Of a stretch of DNA of 64,000 bases, positions 56,129 to 64,000 are shown one piece after another. The notes below the pieces were generated by a model that was given only the letters and a program-made list of their open reading frames with translations, did no database searches and was not told the DNA's origin. The stretch lies in NCBI RefSeq assembly GCF_000336575.1, contig NZ_AOPO01000002.1:310006-374005 (forward strand), given 5' to 3'. Position numbers and translations under genes: made by a program. The stretch is from Vreelandella titanicae BH1. GTDB taxonomy: Bacteria > Pseudomonadota > Gammaproteobacteria > Pseudomonadales > Halomonadaceae. Position 1 is the stretch's first letter, and the number at the start of each line of letters is the position of its first letter.

Positions 56129-58873
56129 TTATGTTGGAGGCGCAGCGGGGAGTTCTAGCGTTAAGCAGGCACCGCCTAAGGTTTTAGCATCTTCGACCCA
56201 AAGCCGTCCCCCCAGGTGGGCGATAATGCCCCGGCTAATCGGTAGCCCTAAGCCACTGCCCCTTGGCCGACCACGGGGAATATCATCGCCTTGCTGAATT
56301 TGATGGAATTTTTCAAATACCCGCTCACGCTCATCTTCGCTAATACCCGCACCGTTATCCTCTACACTCAGACGGAAATGACGCCGATGACGATAAAGCG
56401 TGAGGCGCACTTTTGGCTGCTCCCGATCGGCAAACTTACCCGCGTTATCAAGCAGGTTAATAATCACCTGTTCTAAACGGTCATGATCGCCAACCACCAT
56501 CGCAGGATCAGCTTCTAAGCTAACGTCTAGCACTATGCCGCGCTCCTCATGCAGATGCGCAATAGCATCAATGCTATGCCGAGTCAGGGCGGCAAGATCA
56601 AGAGGAACGGGGTTAAGCGTTAAACGGCCGCTCTCCAGACGGGCAAGATCCAGAATTTCTTCAATTAAACGTGACAGGCGCTGGCTCTCGTGGACGATCA
56701 CGCCAAGAAAATGCTGACGTTTTTCATCAGGCAGTTGGCTGCTATCGCGCAATATTTCGGCAAAGGCGCGAATCGAGGTGAGCGGCGTGCGTAGCTCGTG
56801 GCTGACCATGGCGACAAACTCATCTTTCAAGCGATCCAGCTCACGCAGGCGCTCATTGGCACTACGCAGTTCTTCGCCAATTTGCACCAGCTCCTGAGAC
56901 TTCTGCTCCAAACGGCGGTTGTACTCCAGAGTTTGTGAGGTCGTGTCCAGAATGCTCAGAATCGACTCAATATCCAGTGCTTCGCCGCGTACCACCGAGT
57001 TGATCAATACTCGCGCTGAGGAGCTACCCAACGCCCCCGCCAGTGCCTGTTCGGCGCGAGTAATCAGCTCCGCGGTGGCGGGCTCGTCCGCTGCATAAGC
57101 GCTTTTGGCTCCGCTATGGCTAAATACACGGCGGGTGGTCGGGGTGCCAAGATAGCGAACGAGTAGTTCTTTGAGTGCACCCTGGGTAGTTTGCCCGCGC
57201 CATAGTGACGAAGATAGTGAGGTGGTTTGCAAATTGGGGTGCATCGCTTCGGTGAACAGTGCCGCCTGAGTTTGCTCAAGGGGCGTAGGGCGGGTAAACA
57301 GCGATACCCCCACCAATAGCCCCACGTTGGCCAACATGCTCCAGAGCAGCGAATGGGTATAAATATCCCAATTTTCGAGCCCGAATAAGCTGTAGGGCAC
57401 TAGCCAACCGATGCCCCATGGCCCCTCGGTGAGCAGTGCTGTATCCAACCAACCGGATTGAGCAAACCCGGGTAGCAGCAGGGTATAGCACCAGATTAAG
57501 AACCCGGCGATTAAACCAACGGTGGCGCCTTGGCGAGTAGCGCCACGCCAATAGAGTCCAATCAAAAGCGCTGGAGCAAACTGCGCGGCCCCAGCGAAGG
57601 AGACCAAGCCAATAGTGACAAGGCTATAGGAGTCACCAATCAGAGCATGATAGAGATATCCGAGCAGTAGAATCAGCACGATAGCGATGCGGCGAATACC
57701 CAACAGCCAACCGGCAAGCTCCCCTTTGGTACTCAGGTGCAGGCGCCGTGAGCGCAGCAGCAGTGGCATCACCAACTGATTGCTAACCATAGTGGAAAGC
57801 GCGATTGTCTCCACAATCACCATGCCTGTCGCCGCAGACAGACCACCAATAAAGACCAGTAGCGGCAGCCCTTCTAAACCAGCTGAGAGCGGCAGCGTGA
57901 GTACGAAGCTGTCTGGATCACCTGCGCTTACGCCTAACAGCAGGCCAGCCAGCGCAATGGGAATAACGAACAGATTAATCAGCAGCATGTAGAGGGGGAA
58001 TAGCCAGCTTGCTCTGGCTAAGTGCTGCTCATCGACATTCTCCACCACCAATACCTGGAATTGGCGAGGCAGAGTTAAGAAGGCCAAAAAGGCCAGCACC
58101 AGCATGCCCACCCAGCCGGTGACCCCACCAGGAACACTATTCAACCGCATGCTATCGACAAGGGCCGGCGTGGCCGCTACCTGGGCAAACAGCGCGGCGG
58201 GGCCTTCAAACATCACAAACACCACGAACACGCCAACGGCCATAAAGGCTACCAGCTTAACGATAGATTCCACGGCGATCGCTGCCACCATGCCTTCATG
58301 GCGCTCGCTGGCATCCAGGTGGCGTGTGCCAAACAGAATAATAAACACCGCCAACACCAGGGCGACCCAGAGGGACTTATCCATCCAGAAGTGTTCATCC
58401 ACCAACGTAGTGTCGGCCGCGTGGGGATAATTGATCAGTACCGCATGGCTAACAGTGATGGCTTTTAACTGCAGGGCAATATAGGGGGTGATGCTAATGA
58501 GCGCCATCAGTGCCACCAGCGCGCCTAAACTGGTGCTTTTGCCATAGCGGGCGCTGATAAAGTCGGCAATGGAAGTGATTCGCTGCCGCGCGGCGATGCG
58601 CACCATCTTGCGTATAACAAAAGGGGCCAACAGCATCGCCAGCGTCGGCCCCAGATAGATGAGCATAAAACTGGGTCCATACTCAGTGGCGCGCCCTACG
58701 CTGCCGTAGAACGTCCAGGCCGTGCAGTAAACAGCAATAGAAAGGGCATATACCGTTGGCGAGCCAATGATGGAACGACCCTGCTCTGCCCGCCGGTCGC
58801 CCCAGGCGGCGACCACAAACAGCAGCGCCAAGTAGCCAAAAGCGGTGCCGAGGATAATCGCCTCACTACGCAT
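56129..58873 (-). CDS. Sodium/solute symporter-fused sensor histidine kinase (CrbS/CbrA-like)
   Basis: The 914-residue protein has thirteen-odd hydrophobic helices of the SLC5/SSS family in residues 1-530 (ISIADFISARYG, TAATGMVIVETIALS-like motifs), a linking STAC-like and coiled stretch at 580-680, and a histidine kinase end: H692 in SHELRTPLTSIRAF, DNAGKF (N-box), VEDNGAGIS and GSGLGLPISRGI. There is no PAS domain between, unlike CbrA, so CrbS/MxtR is the closer model; those sense acetate or related metabolites. It is the last gene of a four-gene operon. The ATG is two bases after the stop of the small membrane protein. Confidence 0.87.
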   Translation of the reverse strand: MRSEAIILGTAFGYLALLFVVAAWGDRRAEQGRSIIGSPTVYALSIAVYCTAWTFYGSVGRATEYGPSFMLIYLGPTLAMLLAPFVIRKMVRIAARQRITSIADFISARYGKSTSLGALVALMALISITPYIALQLKAITVSHAVLINYPHAADTTLVDEHFWMDKSLWVALVLAVFIILFGTRHLDASERHEGMVAAIAVESIVKLVAFMAVGVFVVFVMFEGPAALFAQVAATPALVDSMRLNSVPGGVTGWVGMLVLAFLAFLTLPRQFQVLVVENVDEQHLARASWLFPLYMLLINLFVIPIALAGLLLGVSAGDPDSFVLTLPLSAGLEGLPLLVFIGGLSAATGMVIVETIALSTMVSNQLVMPLLLRSRRLHLSTKGELAGWLLGIRRIAIVLILLLGYLYHALIGDSYSLVTIGLVSFAGAAQFAPALLIGLYWRGATRQGATVGLIAGFLIWCYTLLLPGFAQSGWLDTALLTEGPWGIGWLVPYSLFGLENWDIYTHSLLWSMLANVGLLVGVSLFTRPTPLEQTQAALFTEAMHPNLQTTSLSSSLWRGQTTQGALKELLVRYLGTPTTRRVFSHSGAKSAYAADEPATAELITRAEQALAGALGSSSARVLINSVVRGEALDIESILSILDTTSQTLEYNRRLEQKSQELVQIGEELRSANERLRELDRLKDEFVAMVSHELRTPLTSIRAFAEILRDSSQLPDEKRQHFLGVIVHESQRLSRLIEEILDLARLESGRLTLNPVPLDLAALTRHSIDAIAHLHEERGIVLDVSLEADPAMVVGDHDRLEQVIINLLDNAGKFADREQPKVRLTLYRHRRHFRLSVEDNGAGISEDERERVFEKFHQIQQGDDIPRGRPRGSGLGLPISRGIIAHLGGRLWVEDAKTLGGACLTLELPAAPPT

Positions 58874-58875
58874 GG

Positions 58876-59085
58876 TTAGCGGCCTGCACGCTGTTCCATC
58901 AGCCAGGCGGTTAAGCCGATCACCCCAGCCCAGGCGATAAATAGATAGAGCGGTAGCCAGCCCACGCTAAACGCGGGAAGGCGATCCACCACGATAATCA
59001 GCGGCGGGCAGAACAGTAGCAGGGCAATCGCCACCAGAGCCATTAGGCGCTCTGTTTGGCGTGATTTAACACCGAACGGTTTCAT
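58876..59085 (-). CDS. 69-residue two-helix membrane protein (symporter accessory type)
   Basis: I start at the ATG whose complement is 59083-59085, which overlaps the exonuclease stop (TAATG) by one base. The 69 residues are a short basic N-terminus ([13 protein letters not shown]) and two hydrophobic helices: LMALVAIALLLFCPPLIIVV and VGWLPLYLFIAWAGVIGLTAWL, and end EQRAGR. Small two-helix partners of the DUF3311/DUF4212 kind often accompany SSS transporters, and this one precedes an SSS-domain kinase, so it may be its accessory subunit. Longer frames do not help. Family membership is not certain. Confidence 0.72.
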   Translation of the reverse strand: MKPFGVKSRQTERLMALVAIALLLFCPPLIIVVDRLPAFSVGWLPLYLFIAWAGVIGLTAWLMEQRAGR

Positions 59086-61145
59086 TAGGCACTGGCATCC
59101 TGTCGGTCGAAGGCGTTGGCTTGCAGCGCTAACAACTGCTCGAGGGTATCGACGCCGCGGGCTTCTAGGCGTGGCAGCAAAGCTAGCCATAGCTCGGCGG
59201 TAACACGAGCATCGCCTAATGCAGTGTGGCGGGTGCCCGGCGGAAAAGCCAGATCATAGCGCTGGGCAAGGCTATCCAGATCATGCCCAGCGAGTGCTTC
59301 GTCCAGTGCCCGTGAAATCAGTAGGGTATCGATCACAGGGATATCAAAAACGACCCCTTTGTGGCTAATGGCAAGCAGATCAAAGGCGGCATTATGGGCC
59401 AGCAAGACGGCTTCGCCGACATAATCACGAAAGCGGGTAAGCACAATATCCAGCGGTGGCGCACCGATCACATCGGCATCGGTAAGGCCGTGAATCGCGG
59501 TGCTAGCCGGCGGGATCGGCCGCTGCGGATCAACTTTTTGATCGAAGACCTCGCTTGCCAATAAACGGGCGTTGACCACGCGGCAGGCGCCAAGACTGAT
59601 GACGGTGTCGCCTCGGCGTAGCTCAAGCCCGGTGGTTTCCGTATCAAAGGCGACTATTTCCAGGCTGCGCAGTGTTCGGCTGGCCAGCGCTTCATCTGGT
59701 GGAGGCAGGTCGGCAATGCCAAAGTCATGGAATTCAGGGCGCGGCGGGGCGGTTTCGCGTGGGGCGCCGACGCGCTCCATGGCGGGCAGGGGGAGTCGCA
59801 GGCGTGAATGAACGCCGTCATCGTCGGCAAGGCTCCAGATGTCGCTGGCGTGTTGGCGCAGCACATCCGCGACGCTTGGCGTCAATGGCAGGGAGTTTAG
59901 CGGCTGCTGGCGCCACTCCGCCAGTTCGTGTTCAGGGATTGCTTTGCCACGCCAAATAAGGTCGAGATAGACGCGCTTATTGCCCAGGCACATCTCACCC
60001 TCAAAGCCACTGTCAGGCAGATGGGTATTGAGGTGTTTGACTAAAGAGTCGAACAGCGCAATGAGTGCCGGAGCGTCGCCTTTAAACCAGGCTGGCATGC
60101 CCACCGGGGTGATTAGGCGGTGCTCCGGATCAAGACGCTCATCCAACGCTTGCCAGAAATCGTTTGACCACATGGGCGTCAAGCGCTCGCCCTGGTGTTG
60201 CATATCGTCGAGTAGCTGGCCGATTTTAGCCACGTTGTCGCCAAGCGTAACGCCTTCCTCGTGGATTACCCGCTCAAAACGCTGGCGTAAAGAGGATGTA
60301 CTGGCGTCATTTTGATCGCGCAGCTGTATCAGCGCATCAGCAGCGCTGGTCAGGCTGGCGGTATGCTGGCGAAGCGGGGTCAGCATGGCCGCCAGTTCCG
60401 CTCTAACGCCCATTTCGCTCGACCAAGAGGCGGTGGCGTCACTAAAAGTCAGCAGTGTTTCGCCATCGCTACCCGGTACGCGGCGTAAAATGACTTTGAG
60501 CCAGCGGTCATCACAGGGAGCGAGTAACTCGCGCGGGGAGCCGTCATTAGGCAGTTGACCGAGCATTTGCTGTAAGCTTACTACTGGCAGCAGCGCCTCC
60601 AGGCGTTTACCCAGCCCTAACCCGGTATTACCCTCAAAAAAGTCCTCGGCTGCCTGATTGAACAGCATGAGCCGGCGGTGGTGATCACACAGTAGCAGCG
60701 GTGTTTCGAGCACTTGCAGCAGCGTTTCCAGCTCCTGACGAATACGTGCAGCGCTGCGGGCGCCGTCAGCGTGAGCGGTGGCAAGGCGACTGCGATCTGA
60801 TCGCCAACTTTCGCGTACTCGACGTAGGTCGGGCCCCAGCCCTTTTAGCCAACCTTCGGGTGGGTGCTCGTCTCGGGCGTCCGGGTTGGCGACCAGGCGT
60901 GCCAGCTGCACCTGTAAATGGCGCAGCGGGGTAAACAGCATGCGCTCAAGCAGCAAACCGACTAAAAAAATCGTCGCACCACCGGAGAAACTGCCTAGCC
61001 AGAGAGCGATGCGCGTTACGCCTGTGGGAGCAAGCTTGGCATCCAGCCAAGCGGCGAAAATGGCTCCACCCAGCAGGCTGATGCCGCTAAGTAGCAACCA
61101 GAGGCCAATCAGGCGCTGACGCTTGGGCAGCCCGCCTCGGGTCAT
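59085..61145 (-). CDS. Membrane PAS/degenerate kinase shell fused to DEDDh 3'-5' exonuclease
   Basis: The 686-residue protein starts with two hydrophobic helices ([37 protein letters not shown]), then a HAMP-like segment, a PAS domain (about 150-240), and a 250-470 region with the layout of a histidine kinase core but without phosphoacceptor His, N-box Asn or DxGxG (it reads WRGKAI). From 495 it has a DnaQ-like exonuclease: FDTETTG (D501, E503), [23 protein letters not shown], and [14 protein letters not shown]. Its ATG overlaps the response-regulator stop, and its stop overlaps the small membrane gene. Annotation as polymerase III epsilon would be misleading. Confidence 0.84.
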   Translation of the reverse strand: MTRGGLPKRQRLIGLWLLLSGISLLGGAIFAAWLDAKLAPTGVTRIALWLGSFSGGATIFLVGLLLERMLFTPLRHLQVQLARLVANPDARDEHPPEGWLKGLGPDLRRVRESWRSDRSRLATAHADGARSAARIRQELETLLQVLETPLLLCDHHRRLMLFNQAAEDFFEGNTGLGLGKRLEALLPVVSLQQMLGQLPNDGSPRELLAPCDDRWLKVILRRVPGSDGETLLTFSDATASWSSEMGVRAELAAMLTPLRQHTASLTSAADALIQLRDQNDASTSSLRQRFERVIHEEGVTLGDNVAKIGQLLDDMQHQGERLTPMWSNDFWQALDERLDPEHRLITPVGMPAWFKGDAPALIALFDSLVKHLNTHLPDSGFEGEMCLGNKRVYLDLIWRGKAIPEHELAEWRQQPLNSLPLTPSVADVLRQHASDIWSLADDDGVHSRLRLPLPAMERVGAPRETAPPRPEFHDFGIADLPPPDEALASRTLRSLEIVAFDTETTGLELRRGDTVISLGACRVVNARLLASEVFDQKVDPQRPIPPASTAIHGLTDADVIGAPPLDIVLTRFRDYVGEAVLLAHNAAFDLLAISHKGVVFDIPVIDTLLISRALDEALAGHDLDSLAQRYDLAFPPGTRHTALGDARVTAELWLALLPRLEARGVDTLEQLLALQANAFDRQDASA

Positions 61146-61516
61146 GGCTGCTCCTCAATCAGTAGCGCTTTGACTTTTTCGACCAGCGACTGAGTAGAGA
61201 AGGGCTTGGTGATGTAATCATCGGCGCCCAGCGCCATGCCTTTTTCCCGCTCAACGTCACGCCCGTGAGCGGTCAACATAATAATGGGAAGCTGGGCAGT
61301 AGCCGCTTCGCTACGCAGCCGCTCTAAAACGTCAAAACCGCTAATCCCGGGCAGGCTAATATCAAGTAGCAGTAGATCAGGCTGGCTATCATTCACTCTT
61401 GCCAGGGCCTGTTCACCATCTTCGGCAGTGACGACCTCAAACCCCGCTTGCTCCATCAGGAATTCTAGCGATAAAACAATGTTGGGTTCGTCATCGACGA
61501 CGAGCACTTTAGCCAT
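61142..61516 (-). CDS. Receiver-only response regulator
   Basis: The 124-residue protein is a single CheY-type receiver: [12 protein letters not shown] with the acidic pair, the phospho-acceptor D52 in [11 protein letters not shown]82 in MLTAHG and K104 in YITKPF. No output domain follows. It opens the operon with the exonuclease fusion (four-base ATGA overlap), the small membrane protein and the symporter histidine kinase. Receiver-only proteins act on other proteins or as phosphate sinks. Because the operon has its own kinase, H692 of that kinase is the obvious donor. GGAGAG precedes the ATG. Confidence 0.9.
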   Translation of the reverse strand: MAKVLVVDDEPNIVLSLEFLMEQAGFEVVTAEDGEQALARVNDSQPDLLLLDISLPGISGFDVLERLRSEAATAQLPIIMLTAHGRDVEREKGMALGADDYITKPFSTQSLVEKVKALLIEEQP

Positions 61517-61654
61517 GGAGCTCTCCTGCTTTTATTTGTTTTAACGTTTATTTGTTTTAAAGCCGTATGAATGCAGTCTAGATAGATCTAACAGGTCAGC
61601 CAAGACGACCTTGGCCGAATGCGTGCAAGTTCAGGGAGCTATTGCAAAAGAGAT

Positions 61655-61797
61655 AGGGTTTGCACGAAAAGTCGGCGAGCGAAGACTAGACAAGGCAAAA
61701 ATCAACGAGAAAGCGGAGTTTACGGGGTGTAAATGAGCATTTCGAGGCGATTTTTAACGCAGTATTGTCGAGCGCAGGCAGTTTTCGTACAAAGCCT
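61655..61797. repeat. 143-bp element with imperfect terminal inverted repeats
   Basis: The left end AGGGTTTGCACGAAAAGTCG and the inverse of the right end AGGCTTTGTACGAAAACTGC agree at 16 of 20 positions. The last 20 bases (61778-61797) recur exactly at 35647-35666. It has no ORF. It occupies most of the 368-base gap upstream of the response-regulator gene. This suggests a non-autonomous element or dispersed intergenic repeat. Confidence 0.62.
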
Positions 61798-61884
61798 AGT
61801 AAGCGCGCTTTGTTACACTGCACACCTCTGTGCCATTGCTTAACATGTTATGGCGTTCCACTGATCTGGCTGTTAGGGCTGTAA

Positions 61885-63018
61885 ATGCGCGTTCTCCTGT
61901 TATCTGCCTACGAGGCGGTGAGCCATCGCTACTGGGCACAAAGTTTAATGGCGCAGCTTGAGGAGGTGTCGTGGACGCAGTTGAGCCTGCCGCCACGACA
62001 TTTTGCTTGGCGTATTCGTGGCAATCCGCTGAGCTGGATGCTCAAAGAGCACGATACTCTCAGCCAGTCGTTTGATGTAGTGCTAGCCACTTCGATGGTT
62101 GATCTGGCAACGCTGGTAGGGCTGTTCCCGCATCTGGGTCGAGCAAAAAAGGTTGTCTACTTTCATGAAAACCAGTTCGCCTATCCTGAGTCGAGCGATC
62201 AAATGCCACAAGTAGAGGCCAAAATGGTCAATCTCTATACGGCGCTGGCGGCGGATAGCGTGGTGTTTAACAGCGCCTATAACCGTGACTCCTTTATTGA
62301 TGGCGCGCGAGCTTTTTTGAAAAAAATGCCGGAAAACCTTCCGGCAGCTAAGCCATTAGAAGCGATACGCGAGCGGGCTATGGTATTGCCGGTGCCCATT
62401 CCTGATAGCACAGCCCCTGAAAACTTAGCACCTGAAAACGTAGAGCTTGAAAACTTAGCATCTAAAAACTTAGCACCTTGCCAGCAAACGGCTTTTCAAA
62501 AAATGGTGCCACAGCGAATTATCTGGAATCACCGCTGGGAGTATGACAAAAATCCCGACGACTTCTTCACCGTGTTGTTTGCGTTAAGCGAAGCCGGTGT
62601 AGCGTTTGAACTGGCGGTGCTTGGTCAGCGTTTCCGCCAAGTCCCCGCTATTTTTGCCGAGGCCGAGCAGCGCTTAGCCAAGCATATTGTGGCTTGGGGG
62701 CCACAGCCGGAGGAGGCCTACCGTGAGTTGTTGGATAGCGCGGATATTGTGGTTTCGACCACTTGGCATGAATTTCAGGGGTTGGCGATCATGGAGGCGG
62801 CCCAGCGCGGGGCGTTGCCGCTGGTGCCTCATCGGCTCTGCTTCCCGGCGCTTTATCCGCCTGCCTATCGCTATGACGGTACCCGGGAAGGGCTTTACGA
62901 CCGGCTCAGTGCTTGGCTTAACGATCCAGCGACTCGCCCTGAACTACTTGATACTACCGCTTGGGAGTGGCCCGCTTGGCGTGAGGCTTACCGCCAGTTG
63001 CTGATGAGTTCGACTTGA
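61885..63018 (+). CDS. DUF3524 glycosyltransferase (tRNA-queuosine alpha-mannosyltransferase-like)
   Basis: The 377-residue GT-B protein starts MRVLLLSAYEAVSHRYWAQSLM, the DUF3524 N-terminus, with VVYFHENQFAYPE and later IIWNHRWEYDKNPDDFF and STTWHEFQGLAIMEAAQRG (GT4-like donor site). The eukaryotic relative GTDC1/QTMAN mannosylates queuosine in tRNA-Asp, so a tRNA-linked role is plausible for the bacterial family. Between the domains (residues 178-197) four copies of a 15-bp unit encode PENLA-like repeats. No strong ribosome site is seen. It is convergent with nth. Confidence 0.82.
   Translation: MRVLLLSAYEAVSHRYWAQSLMAQLEEVSWTQLSLPPRHFAWRIRGNPLSWMLKEHDTLSQSFDVVLATSMVDLATLVGLFPHLGRAKKVVYFHENQFAYPESSDQMPQVEAKMVNLYTALAADSVVFNSAYNRDSFIDGARAFLKKMPENLPAAKPLEAIRERAMVLPVPIPDSTAPENLAPENVELENLASKNLAPCQQTAFQKMVPQRIIWNHRWEYDKNPDDFFTVLFALSEAGVAFELAVLGQRFRQVPAIFAEAEQRLAKHIVAWGPQPEEAYRELLDSADIVVSTTWHEFQGLAIMEAAQRGALPLVPHRLCFPALYPPAYRYDGTREGLYDRLSAWLNDPATRPELLDTTAWEWPAWREAYRQLLMSST
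62416..62475 (+). repeat. 15-bp tandem repeat, four copies, in frame
   Basis: Units CCTGAAAACTTAGCA, CCTGAAAACGTAGAG, CTTGAAAACTTAGCA and TCTAAAAACTTAGCA lie head to tail. Each codes for five residues (PENLA, PENVE, LENLA, SKNLA), so copy number changes keep the frame. Confidence 0.88.
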
Positions 63019-63029
63019 TGGCCTAGCCG

Positions 63030-63668
63030 TTAAGCAAGTTCGGTTTTGTCTTTGTAGTCGCACAGATCCTCGATAATGCAGCTACCACAGCGGGGTTTGC
63101 GCGCGATACAGGTGTAGCGGCCGTGCAGAATTAGCCAGTGGTGAGCATCGTGCAGAAACCCTTTTGGCACATGGCGCAGCAGTTTTTGCTCCACCTCAAC
63201 GACATCTTTGCCTTTAGCGATGCCGGTGCGATTGGATACCCGGAAAATATGCGTATCCACCGCCATGGTGGGCTGACCGAATGCCGTGTTGAGAATCACA
63301 TTGGCAGTTTTACGGCCTACGCCGGGTAAGGCTTCCAACGCTTGGCGGGTGTCGGGCACTTCGCCACCGTGCTGATTAACGAGGATGTGGCAGGTTTTCA
63401 TCAGGTTTTCGGCTTTGGTGTTGTACAAGCCGATGGTTTTGATATGCGCTTTAAGCTCATCGATACCTAAATCAATGATCGCTTGGGGCGTGTTAGCGAC
63501 CGGGTAGAGCCGCGCCGTGGCTTTATTGACGCCTACATCGGTGGCTTGAGCAGAAAGCAGTACGGCAGCCAGCAGCTCAAAGGGCGTGTTCCAGTTAAGC
63601 TCGGTGGTGGGGTGCGGGTTCTCTGCCTGAAGGCGAGCAAAGATTTCATGACGCTTTTGGGCATTCAT
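63030..63668 (-). CDS. nth: Endonuclease III (DNA glycosylase/AP lyase)
   Basis: The 212-residue protein has the helix-hairpin-helix LEALPGVGRKTANVIL and the catalytic residues of the family: Lys in GVGRKTANV (K near 121) and Asp in AVDTHIFRVSNR (D near 139). The C-terminal [4Fe-4S] cluster has C-x6-C-x2-C-x5-C in CIARKPRCGSCIIEDLC. It removes oxidised pyrimidines from DNA and nicks the site. It is encoded next to rsxE, as in many gammaproteobacteria. The start ATG (complement of 63666-63668) has no strong ribosome site. Confidence 0.96.
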   Translation of the reverse strand: MNAQKRHEIFARLQAENPHPTTELNWNTPFELLAAVLLSAQATDVGVNKATARLYPVANTPQAIIDLGIDELKAHIKTIGLYNTKAENLMKTCHILVNQHGGEVPDTRQALEALPGVGRKTANVILNTAFGQPTMAVDTHIFRVSNRTGIAKGKDVVEVEQKLLRHVPKGFLHDAHHWLILHGRYTCIARKPRCGSCIIEDLCDYKDKTELA

Positions 63669-63741
63669 GGCGGGTCTCTTAATAAATACGCGTTATAAAT
63701 ACAAGCAGTTGCTTACATGTGTACTTTCGGCATCTTGCCAA

Positions 63742-64000
63742 CTATTTAATCGTGCCGGTAACCCGTACGCGGCGCTCAGTTCGGGGTGCTGCCGCGACTG
63801 GCTTGGCACGGGCAGCATTGCGTTGATCGATAACGTTTTTCAGCGCGATTAACAGGCCCGCCACAAAGAACGCGCCGGGCGGCAGCACGAAAAACAGGAA
63901 CTGGTAGTCGTCGGCAATCGTCAGCTGCCAACTGGCCGCTTGCGGCCCAAACAGTAGCGCCATATCGCTAAACAGCGTGCCTTGGCCCAGCAACTCGCGC
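63742..64000 (-). CDS. rsxE: Rsx/Rnf complex subunit RsxE, C-terminal part
   Basis: The frame runs off the right edge, so only the C-terminal 86 residues or so are seen. They match the end of RsxE: GQGTLFSDMALLFGPQA, then FLFFVLPPGAFFVAGLLIALKNVID (last membrane helix), and a basic tail. RsxE is an integral membrane subunit of the ion-pumping NADH:ferredoxin oxidoreductase complex, which in E. coli keeps SoxR reduced. The gene is 73 bases before nth in the same direction, a conserved rsx-nth order. The N-terminal helices and start are outside the window. Confidence 0.92.
   Translation of the reverse strand, partial: RELLGQGTLFSDMALLFGPQAASWQLTIADDYQFLFFVLPPGAFFVAGLLIALKNVIDQRNAARAKPVAAAPRTERRVRVTGTIK

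Overview
The window looks like chromosomal DNA of a halophilic gammaproteobacterium, most likely Halomonadaceae (Halomonas or a close relative). This rests on gene content and order: dusB-fis-purH, accB-accC-prmA, groES-groEL under a sigma32 promoter, a PPi-type phosphofructokinase near ppa, a CrbS/CbrA-like symporter-kinase, and short inverted-repeat elements between genes. No database search was possible.

Region 1 (1-19290) is an exopolysaccharide/capsule cluster read left to right. It holds the end of a Wzc-type tyrosine autokinase, an ABC exporter (probable flippase), a Wzy/ligase-like membrane protein, a WbpM/CapD-type dehydratase, a protein that appears to join an NDP-kinase-like domain to a kinase-like fold, UDP-glucuronate 4-epimerase, UDP-glucose dehydrogenase, a GT4 glycosyltransferase, a phosphoribosyltransferase with a degenerate HAD-like half, four GT2 glycosyltransferases, a P-loop kinase and an acyltransferase-3/SGNH protein. 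From about 10.8 to 19.2 kb the DNA is visibly richer in A+T than the rest, which suggests acquisition by transfer. The block ends at a clear intrinsic terminator.

Region 2 (19.4-33 kb) is mixed housekeeping and transport. It carries a DUF3750 lipoprotein-like protein, MntR with a palindrome upstream and a broken lipoprotein-like ORF, a P-II-like protein with two tandem DUF1538 membrane proteins, an MFS carrier coupled to an overlooked 41-residue ORF, a Na+/H+ antiporter-family protein, TrmJ, GroEL/GroES, FxsA, a FabG-like reductase, an outer-membrane-like barrel protein, a small membrane-anchored protein, and tRNA-Leu(UAG).

Region 3 (33-56 kb) is core metabolism: ComF, SrkA, FolE, succinate-semialdehyde dehydrogenase, PurH/Fis/DusB, PrmA/AccC/AccB, DsbD, pyrophosphatase, a PP2C-like/kinase-like membrane protein with a lost catalytic Asp, PPi-phosphofructokinase, RNase T, ArgG, a HlyU-family protein, a DUF294 nucleotidyltransferase and an EAL-HDOD protein.

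Region 4 (56-64 kb) has a tightly coupled four-gene signalling operon: a receiver-only response regulator, a membrane-anchored PAS/degenerate-kinase shell fused to a DEDDh exonuclease, a 69-residue two-helix membrane protein, and a sodium/solute-symporter histidine kinase. It is followed by a DUF3524 (tRNA-queuosine mannosyltransferase-like) gene with a 15-bp tandem repeat, nth and the end of rsxE.

The strongest candidates for undescribed biology are the NDPK-like/kinase-like fusion, the exonuclease-containing signalling operon, the P-II/DUF1538 module, and the PRTase with an inactivated HAD-like half. I found no CRISPR array, transposase or prophage.
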